This document shows, one piece after another, positions 56,101 to 64,000 of a stretch of DNA of 64,000 nt. This DNA comes from Camellia lanceoleosa (Eukaryota; Streptophyta; Magnoliopsida; Ericales; Theaceae): assembly GCA_025200525.1 (NCBI GenBank), contig CM045762.1, positions 189,187,154 to 189,251,153 on the forward strand. Reading direction: 5' to 3'. The notes beneath the pieces are model-generated. The model saw only the letters and a list, made by a program, of their open reading frames with translations, did no database searches and had not been told where the DNA came from. The first letter of the stretch is position 1, and the number at the start of each line of letters is the position of its first letter. The position numbers and the translations under genes are program-made.

Positions 56101-58177
56101 TTGTGTCTTTCACTAGCTTTTAATGCTTAAGCGTCCTTGTATGTTGTGCATGAGTGTTTGTATGTTAGAGCTTTGCATTTCATGCCAAGATTAGCATGTT
56201 GTTTGCATGTCATGGTTCTTTGTTTGCATTGTGTTCAATTGAATGTTGTGATGAACACAAGGTGGATTAGTTCATTTCATACTTGAAGTGATGAAGTGAG
56301 CCAATCTCCCTTGGTCTCCATTGCCTTTGATCTCTATGATAAGGAGATGGTCTAAGTGTCTTGTTTGTCATGCATTTACCGAATTTGTACATGTTGGACC
56401 CTTGGCCATCATGCATTGAGATACTTGATTGATGGTTTTGGATCCAATTATGCCTCTCCCTTGATGTTTTGAGACGATACGGAGGGGCATAGTACATACA
56501 TATTCTTGGGAGACCCTCCCTTTTCTCTGTCTTGTGCTCTGTTGTAGTTGGCGTCACAGCACACCAGTGGCCAGCAATGCCACATTGTTGGCCGACACCC
56601 TTTCATCTGTGGCCGGCAGTGTGCATCCTTGGCCGGCAGGGGGGTCGACAGCAGCTCCTCATGGCCGGCAGGCCACTGGTGCATTCCCCAGCATTGATTT
56701 GGTAAGGTTCAGCAGCAAGTTCTCGAAGACACCCTACAAACAGGGCCTCTAAAGAGCAAACCGAAGAGCTTTTCGGGGCGAGAAACCAAGTGCATGCATG
56801 TTCATCTTCCAAGTAGAGCCAAGGCAGCATATTTTAAATTTTTATTTGTTAGTTAGAATGATTTTGTAAATTAATTTAATTAATTAGTTGCTAATTGATT
56901 AAGTATTGTAATAATTAGTAATTGGTTTACTAGTTATTCGATTTGGTTGTGTAATAATTAGTCTAATTATATTATTAGATTAGTTAAGTAGCTTAGCTTA
57001 GAATAACTTAGCTTTCATTCGGACCCTCCGTCGAGAGGGCAAATGTTGTAATAAGTGTGCGTGAGTGTGTGAATGTCTTCCAACCCCACGTCTTTCTCTC
57101 TTTTATTTACCAGCTTTTGATGGTTAGTTTTAGGGCATGTTTCAATTAGCATGCTTATGTTTTGCATGCGTGCATCATTCATTCGCATTGCATGCACCGG
57201 GCTCGACGCATCATTCAAACTGCATTGTATTTCAATTCCTATTTGAATACATGTATCAAGTGTGGCATTCATATGCCATCTTAGATAGCCGAGCCTATTT
57301 TAGTTGCATTTTAGCATGCATTGCATTAGGCAACTTGTATAGCTAGGATCATGCATGATTTCTAATTAGCTTGTTTTTTGGCTCAGAGTACACTGTAAGT
57401 GTTTATGCTTTAGCATCCTTGCATGTGTGTAAGTGACTGCCATGATAGCATGCTTGCCATGAGGCTAACTGCTTAAGTGATTAACTGCATGAATGCATGT
57501 GGGTGAAGGCTTAACTGCCTGAACTGGAACAACTCGATGATTGTGAGTTTTAAGCCCACTTGAAGTGGCAAAATCATGTTTTAAGCCCACTTGAGGGTGG
57601 CAAATCTGCATCTTAGCCTACTTGCGAGTAGTACTTTCAAACCATTTCTGAAAAACAAACATGAGATGTTTTATTCCAATTCTTGCGATTGAGTCCATAC
57701 TTGTGTGCTGTGTGCATCACGTAGTAATGTTAGCTAATAACCGGAATAAGAACATATGTGTTTTAAAAAATAACATATCATGCTTAGTAGAGGCCGATCT
57801 TTGATCGGGCGAGCAGGAGTGCTCATTTCATGGCCTTCCCCCCTCGTACCCAAGTTCCCGAGCCGAGGCAACTTTGGTGATGACGAACACGTGGCCTTAG
57901 GTACGAGTCAGGGTTTCCTAAATTTCCCAAAACAAAATATTTAGGTGGCAACTCTGAAATCTGGCAAAACAGTCTATGTTTGGCGCTTTTTTATTAAAAT
58001 CGATTTTCCAAAACGATTTGTCGAATTTGGACTCTTTGGTGATTTATAAGTCTTACATTGCACTTTGTGAGATTAGATTTAGAACCATAATAGGAGTCTG
58101 AACTGTAGTAGCTAAGAACTACAATTCGCGCCCTCTCCGAAAGGGGGGCACGCGGAGCGAGTTTGGGGCGGTATACA
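53188..58177 (+). repeat. Element E right LTR
   Basis: Full-length partner of 41601-46618, with TATA box at 53975-53981 and GCCGGC clusters at about 53760-53905 and 56565-56680. Ends GGGGCGGTATACA, followed by cttct and F's RNase H on the minus strand. Confidence 0.93.
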
Positions 58178-58182
58178 CTTCT

Positions 58183-58877
58183 TTATGACCAACTCTTGAT
58201 ACTTGGCCATTCTATTGTCTTTTGCTTCATAATCGCCCGATATTTGGTTGACTACTAGTTGGGTGTCACTGTACACCATCAACTCAGTGGCTTCCATATG
58301 GAATGCTGACTTCAGACCGGCTAACAATGCTTCGTACTCAGCCTCGTTATTGGAGGCTAGAAATCCAAGGTTGATTGCCTGCTCAATGGTCAAACCATCT
58401 GGCGAAATGAGAACTATGCCAAGTCCTGCATCGTGCCTGTTGGACCCTCCATCTACGAAGAGTTTCCACATCTCTCCTACGAACAACTTCCAGCAAGTGG
58501 AGGGATCTGATGACGCCTTAGGATCAGGGGTGTTGACGTTGTCTTCTTCTGATTTGTTGTCCGTCATTAGGATTTGATCCTTACTGCCTAACTGTCTTAA
58601 GACTTCACTTTCAAGTAAGTCCTTGCTTGTAGTAGTCCAGTCTACTTCTTCTTTCCTTTCCACAAGGCTGAGTGGTTCGCTACGCAGTTGAGTGACTTAC
58701 TGCGGGGCAGCGCTATCCCTGCGGCACTTTTCCCCTTTGCTCAATTTCCTCGGTCAAGTCGACCTGGCAAACATAATGATTACCTAGAGAAAACTCGGCC
58801 ACGAAGTCTGCTAAAGCTTGAGCCTTTATTGCGGTTCTTGGTTGAAACTTAATGTCGAACAATCCTAACTCCATGAC
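58183..58877 (-). pseudogene. pol: Element F RNase H
   Basis: Minus-strand frame from 58663: [24 protein letters not shown] (first catalytic Asp), [20 protein letters not shown] (Glu) and [21 protein letters not shown] (Asp), then MAKYQELV at the E junction. All acidic active-site residues are visible. Upstream of 58663 the linker is broken by stops. This Tat-type second RNase H-like domain precedes the integrase tether at 41600. Confidence 0.85.
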
Positions 58878-60009
58878 CTACTTCAAAATTTGCCCAGAAA
58901 AGTCCGCCCTTTCAAACAAGGCCATTAAGGGAAAGGCTATTAAAACGATCACGGTGTGGGCATGGAAGTAGTGTGACAATTTTCTTGAAGTCATCATCAA
59001 AGCTAAGGCCAACTTCTCTAACAGCAGATACCTTGTTTCGGCGCCCAGCAATGTCTTGCTAACATAAAAGATAAGCAAGTGTTGTATTCCTTCGGCTCAT
59101 ACCAACACTACGCTAATTGCATGCTGAGAAACTACTAAGTATAGAAAAAGTTCCTCTCTTGGTACTAGGGTTGTCAACAATGGCAGAGAGGTCATGTATT
59201 CTTTCAAGCTTTATAGTGTGCGGTCGCACTCGTCGTCCCACTCAAACTTGGCCTTGAGTTCCTGGAAGAAAGATCAACATCTGTCTAATGACCGACTTAT
59301 AAATTGGTTTAGTGTGACAGCTAGGCCCGTGAGATGCTATACTTTCTTGACTATGTTGGGCCTCTCAAGATCTTGAATGGCTTTGATTTAAGAGGGGTCA
59401 GCTTCTATACCTCGGTTGGTTACTAAAAAGCTAAGAAATTTGTCTAACCCTACGCCAAACATGCATTTAGTCGCAGCTTTTGGGTTTTCAAAATTCGAAA
59501 CATCTCAGCTAGGTCCTTGAGATGGCCTCCTTTACTTTTTCTCTTGACCCCTATGTTGTCTATATAAGCTTTCATTGTTCTGCCTAACAATGACTTGAAC
59601 ATTTTGGTGACCATTCTCTGGAATGTTGCCCTCCATTCTTTAGACCAAAAGGCATGACCTTGTAGTAATACAATCCCCTAGGTGTTGTAAAGGATGTGAC
59701 TTTCTGGTCCGGTTCAAACATAGCGATATGATGGTATCCACGATATGAATCAAGAAAGCCGAGTCGGTTGTGACCTGCAGTTAGGTCTACCAGTTGGTCT
59801 ATCTGCGGTAGAGGAAAACTATCCTTTGGGCATGCTTTATTAACTGTCTTGTAGTCCACACACACGCGCCGCTTGTTGTTCTTCTTTGGAACCACCACAG
59901 TGTTGGAGATCCACTTGGGATAGTGAACCTCTCTAATTGCTGCTGCTTTGAGCAGGTTTCCCACTTCCTCAACCACTATCTTTGCGTGGTGAAGTGTCAA
60001 TCTGCGCAT
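58878..60009 (-). pseudogene. pol: Element F reverse transcriptase
   Basis: Minus strand. EEVGNLLKAAAIREVHYPKW then VVVPKKNNKRRVCVDYKTVNKACPKDSFPLPQIDQLVD (RT fingers), SYRGYHHIAM, GLYYYKVMPFGLKN. A frame change comes near 59600, then the catalytic box reads YIDN at 59555-59563 instead of YIDD. The connection/RNase H part at 59078-58878 is LIFYVSKTLLGAETRYLLLEKLALAL. Stops are scattered between 59550 and 59080. Confidence 0.83.
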
Positions 60010-60957
60010 TCGCTACATAATTGGTCTGGCGGATGGGTGGATATTAAGTTGATGGCAGATGAAAGTTGGATTAATACCTAGCATATCATATGGTGTCCAA
60101 GCAAACACCTCAATGTTAGAGATCAAGAACTCTATGATCTCTATTCTCTTGGTGCTGGACAGAGATGAGCCAAGCAAAAAAAATTTCTCTGGGTTTTTCT
60201 TGTCTATCTTTACCTCCACCAGATCTTCTACTACCTTCTGTTCGGCTGCCTTGCCGATGTCTATGAACAATTCATTGCTTTCTGGCTCATTTATCATTTG
60301 TACAAATCCTTTGGTAGCTCAACTGCAGTTTACTGTCACAAAGCATTGCTTGGACATGATTTGGTCTCCTAAGACCTCTTCAATCATTCTAGCTTTGTTA
60401 GGGAACCGCATTACTTAGTGGTACGTTGATGCTACCGCTAGCATGGCGTGTAACCATGCTCTCTTCAAGATTATGTTGTAAGTGGAAGGGACTTTCAACA
60501 CCCAGAATTTCACTTGTTTTGTCATTGCTCCAACTTTAGCCGACAGAATTATCTTGCCAACCAACCATTTTGGCATTGAGTTGAAGCTGACCAAGGTAGA
60601 TGTTGCGGGGGCTAAATCTTTGTCATCCAACTTGAGTTGCTTGAAGTTCTTCTAGTACATTATCCTGCACGAGCTCCCTTGGTCTATCAAGATTCGCTTG
60701 ATGTCAAAGTTCTTTACGCGCAAAGTAACCACTAGTGCATCGTTGTGAGGGCTTTGCAACCTTGCCAAGTCCCTGTCAGAGAAGGTGATGATATTAGTCA
60801 CTTCCATCTTCCCTCTTTTTATGGTGGGCTGTCCACTTAGTACTTCCTTCAAGTGTTCTGCCTTGTTGATCATCCTTCTAATCTCGCAGACTCGCTCTGG
60901 CTTGACAATCCCGTGTATTACGTTGATTACGCCTTGAGGGAGACCTTTAGCTGGCAT
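60010..60957 (-). pseudogene. pol: Element F protease and RT leader
   Basis: Minus strand. 60957-60652 gives VTNIITFSDRDLARLQSPHNDALVVTLRVKNFDIKRILIDQGSSCRIMY, the aspartic protease with Asp in IDQGSS. 60630-60415 continues with FWVLKVPSTYNIILKRAWLHAM (protease end). After stops, 60297-60013 has the pre-RT leader (IEFLISNIEVFAWTPYDMLGINPTFICHQLNI). It compares directly with A's protease and with the pol remnant in E. Confidence 0.82.
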
Positions 60958-60978
60958 CCTATTAGGCTCATTACGGTC

Positions 60979-62428
60979 TTAGGGGGCTGGCCAAGCTCCC
61001 TCTTCAATGTACTGATCCAAGTGGCCCGCGATCACTAACTCTTCTAAGTGCTGCCTTAGCGGCGTGTAATTTTCAGTTCGGTGCCCTACCGCATTATGAA
61101 AGGTACACCAATATCTATTATCATAGCCCCTCTGCACTTTTCCTAACTTGGCCGGCCCCCGAACGAAGGGTTCGTCTCGTATCTCGCTAAGAATCCTGTA
61201 GATAGGTTTATTGAACACTGTGGTGATGGCAATGCAGACTCTCAACCTCCTTTTCTGAGAGTCCTCACCGTTAGGTCGTCTGCCTCGACCATTTTTGTTC
61301 GGTTATTCCTCCTAGCCAACTGTGTTAACTTTTTTCGCGGGCTTTTTGTCTGACATCATTGTTGTGCCAAACTTTGCCTTGGCCTAAGCGCCATCTTCGT
61401 CTACCCTAATTTACTAGTGCACTCTCTCCATTAGAGCTTCCATTGTAAGAGGTGGCATCATTGTCATTGAATCCCTCAATTTATTGCCTGCCGGCAAACC
61501 CTATTTGTACTGTGCAATGGCTAAGTTTGTAGGGCAATCTCCATTCTGATTAAAAGTCTCTCAATACCGATTGTTGTAAGACTTCAGTGTTTCCTTCTCG
61601 CCGATGTCGATGGAGAGCAGCTGGTCTATCTCCACTGGCATTTTAGTGTTTGTTCTAAACCTGGTAACAAACGCCTCTGCCAGTTGCGCCCATGAATCTA
61701 TGCTGCCTTCTAGCAACCTCTCAAACCAAGTTAGGCCCAAGTCACCTAAGCTTGAGGGAAACAAGATGCACATTAGGGCCTCGTTCCGTCATTATACGAC
61801 CATAACCTGGTGAAAGTGGCTCAAGTGCATGTAGCGGTCTGACTTCCCCTCGTAGGTTATGAACTTAGGCTGGTGGAAGCCCAAGGGTAATAGAGCATTC
61901 TCTATTGTCGAAATGAACGGCGAGTTTTGTAACCTTACTAACGCTTTGTCTGCTGGTCCGTAAGCAAGGTGCGGTACTGCTATTCCAACCTCGACACTTC
62001 CCTGTGTCCGAGGAGCCAACCACTGTAGAGCAGAGACCCTTTGGGGGTCACGTGCCTGGGTGCCTTTTCTCCTTCGAGCCCTTTCTTCTAGCACTGTGTG
62101 CAAGTCTACTGACCTAGGCAACTCCGTGTGCCTTGATGTCATCTGGTGCGTATGTGTGGGTCGATAACTACTTCCCTCCGTACAAGACTTTTCAGTTCTC
62201 GTTCTCTCAGTCCTGGAGTAACGAGTCCTGGAAGTCCTTGATTGTGTGTCGCCTGTCCTAAGGCTTCTGCTTTCAGTCTATGATAGTGTGACTTGCCTGT
62301 CACGATAACCTTTGCCCATCTCTTGTTCTACCACCCCTTTGCCTTTTATCTAGTGTTTCATTGTCTCCATGCCAGTCGCCATTCTCCTTATCATTTCGTC
62401 TTGCTCCCTTACGCGATCTTCCAGAACC
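60979..62428 (-). pseudogene. gag: Element F gag (5' end missing)
   Basis: Minus strand. A helix VLEDRVREQDEMIRRMATGMETMK near 62430-62350, then stops, then 62142-61792 with ENALLPLGFHQPKFITYEGKSDRYMHLSHF (capsid start). 61773-61561 has LGLTWFERLLEGSIDSWAQLAEAFVTRF...NTKMPVEIDQLLSI (capsid core). 61245-60979 has a degenerate zinc motif CTFHNAVGHRTENY, where the last Cys is Tyr, and PLRQHLEELVIAGHL. The start of gag, the PBS and the 5' LTR are cut off at about 62431. Confidence 0.82.
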
Positions 62429-62430
62429 TA

Positions 62431-64000
62431 AAGATCCAAATCCAGCAAATCTTTTGAAAAATCAATTTTGAATCAAAATATCAAAAATGGACTGCTTTGC
62501 TAGATATAAAGTCGCCACCTAAATATTTTTGAGAAATTTAGAAAACCCATGACTCGTGCTAAAGGCCACGTGTCCATCATCACCAAGATTGTCTCGGCTC
62601 AAGAACTTAAGTACGAGAGGGGAAGGTCATGAATTGAGCACCCCACTCGCTCGATCAAAGATCGACCTCTACTAATCATGATGCGAATCTCATTTATGTT
62701 ATATGCTCTTGTTTTGATTATTTAGACTAACATTACTATGTGTTGCACACAAGTATAGACTAATTTGCAAAATTTGGAACACTTTGATTCATGTTTGTTT
62801 TTGAAAAGTGTTTGAATATGTACCACTTGAAAAAGTGATCTCATATATACATTACTCAAATTATTCCAATTCAAGCAATTAGTCTTCATCCATAGGCATT
62901 TAAGTAGGTATATCAATTAAGCACTTAGCCTCATGGCAAGCATGCTAGAGATTGCAACAATCACACTCATGCAATATGCTAAAGCACAAAAATGCTCACC
63001 TAGTACTCCGAGGTGAGCCAAAAGAAAGAAAATTGTTAGAAAAATGCATGGTCCTAACTAATGCAAAATATACCTAATGCAACACATACAAGATGTAATT
63101 AATAGGCTCGGCTACTAATTATGACATGTGAATCAATTTGATAGCATGCGTTTTAACACGTGTAAATTGCAATGCTTGTTAGAATGATGAACTGATCCTC
63201 GATTCATGCAAGACAAGTGGATGCAAATCATAGAGTATGCTAAAAGAAACATGATGTTCTAAACTACCCATCATAAGCAAGTAAATAAAAAGGAGAAAGA
63301 CGTGAGGTTGGAAGACATACACATTATTATAAGTTTGCCCTTGCGCAGGAGGGTCCAAATGAATAAACTAGCTAAGCTAATTAACTAATTATTATAAACC
63401 AAATAAAATAAATTAACTATATTAGTTATTTAACTAATTATTACAACAACAAATTTGACTAACTATTCTAGCTAATTAATTAAGTACAACACAACTAACT
63501 AGCTAAGAACAACACAAATTTATACGAGCCCCGAAATGCTAAAGAAGGCTCATGCATGAACGCAGATTTTCCACCCGATAATGCTCTCCGTTTTACTACC
63601 AGGATGCCTCTGTTACTTAGTTAAAAAATTGCACTGCTTTCTACCTCAACCTCTGCTCTGCTCTGCTGGAAAAAGGACACTGCATGCCTTGAAAAAGTGG
63701 CTAGCAACCCAGAAGTAGTGGCCGACAAGCAACTAATAGTGGGTTACCGTCCAGAGAAAGTGGCCCGCCGACCACTGATTTTGGTTCTCTCTTGCAACAA
63801 CAGAGGACAAACAAAGCACAAACCAGAGTATTCCCAGGAGATATTTGTCCACCATTTCCCTCCTTATCAGCAAACATGTCAAAAGAGGGGTAGGTTTGGT
63901 TCGCAAGCCATCAATCGACGCGATTTCATTGCGTGATGACTTATGAACCAAGGGACACAATTCAATAAATGCATAACAAAAGACTAACAAAAACCTGCTC
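62431..64000 (-). repeat. G: partial Ogre-type LTR, truncated at 62431 and running off the window
   Basis: Homologous to the left part of D (from about 29770) and, inverted, to the 3' part of LTR E. Shared are a tccaaatccagcaaatc segment, the agtcgccacctaaatattt stretch, ccacgtgtccatcatcaccaagattg and the gatcaaagatcg palindrome. A GCCGGC-derived cluster lies at about 63695-63785. About 115 bp of the LTR's terminal sequence is missing at the junction with F gag. Whether an internal region follows is unknown. Confidence 0.78.

Larger units (their letters stand above)
41601..58177 (+). mobile_element. Element E: Ogre-type LTR retrotransposon with most of gag-pol deleted
   Basis: Two LTRs of 5018 and 4990 bp (TGTAGACACC...CTACA/TATACA) enclose a 6.6-kb interior. 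The primer site complements tRNA-Arg and a purine tract precedes the right LTR. LTRs of about 5 kb with a tRNA-Arg primer are known for Ogre in the Tat lineage. The interior lacks gag, protease and complete pol, but has two small pol remnants (47840-47990, 48345-48400) that place a large deletion. A long 3' region holds a 2-kb minisatellite. Confidence 0.87.
12574..62431 (-). mobile_element. Element F: older Tat-lineage LTR retrotransposon, split by nested insertions and truncated
   Basis: The three remaining parts are 12574-14610, 37576-41600 and 58178 to about 62431. In minus orientation they give partial gag, protease, RT, RNase H, [E], integrase, a hairpin array, an antisense gene interrupted by B, the polypurine tract and the 3' LTR. 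Domain order and the antisense gene parallel element A, but F still has RT and RNase H. The 5' LTR, PBS and gag start are missing: at about 62431 gag runs straight into LTR G. Every coding part carries several stops or shifts, so it is the oldest layer. Total own sequence is about 10.3 kb. Confidence 0.85.

Noticed and set aside
41601..58177. Element E as a classical LARD with a conserved non-coding interior
   Set aside because: Two pol remnants and Ogre-type primer site and LTRs indicate a deleted coding element.

Overview
This window looks like repeat-rich heterochromatin or intergenic DNA from a flowering plant, probably a eudicot. It is AT-rich and full of (GA)n and (GT)n tracts. Almost all of it is accounted for by plant-type Ty3/gypsy LTR retrotransposons of the Tat/Ogre and Tekay/Del lineages, plus small inverted-repeat DNA transposons. 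I see no convincing host gene, tRNA, rRNA or CRISPR array. Lineage names rest on domain motifs, primer-binding sites and LTR size, not on database searches.

Layout. (1) 56-297 is a small inverted-repeat element. (2) 965-9663 is element A, a complete Tat-type insertion on the minus strand with a 5-bp target duplication (aacct). Its gag, protease and integrase read on the minus strand and reverse transcriptase/RNase H have been lost. A long antisense extra ORF lies on the plus strand at 1999-4739. (3) 9850-10973 is a non-autonomous hAT-like element with a perfect 8-bp duplication. (4) 11147-12323 holds two or three fold-back/MITE-like inverted repeats. (5) From 12574 to about 62430 runs a second, older Tat-type element, F, also minus strand, broken into three parts by nested insertions. 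Element B (Tekay-like, plus, 14611-37575) sits in F's antisense gene. Inside B are element C (Tekay-like, 18886-28684, between protease and RT) and D (a solo Ogre-type LTR, 29657-32964, at the RT/RNase H junction). Element E (Ogre-type, 41601-58177, with roughly 5-kb LTRs and a gutted interior) sits in F's RNase H-to-integrase stretch. (6) From about 62431 to the end is G, part of another Ogre-type LTR on the minus strand, abutting a truncated F gag.

The nesting is well supported. A, B and D have exact 5-bp duplications, and C and E have duplications with one mismatch. In each case the host element's interrupted domain resumes on the far side. The relative order is F first, then B and E, then C and D inside B.

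The most interesting material is in the two Tat elements. Each has an antisense (plus-strand) gene converging on the minus-strand gag-pol. In F this gene has a TATA box and three plausible introns. Between the converging 3' ends each element carries a tandem array whose units fold into hairpins. The arrays are unrelated in sequence, but the stems are kept, with paired compensatory changes in A and a 30-nt hairpin in F. Other points are a palindrome cluster (CGCTCGAGCG) in all four Tekay LTRs, paired GCCGGC clusters in the Ogre-type LTRs, and pol scars showing that E is a deleted Ogre rather than an inherently non-coding element. All gag-pol sets carry stops, frameshifts or lost catalytic residues, so none looks autonomous.
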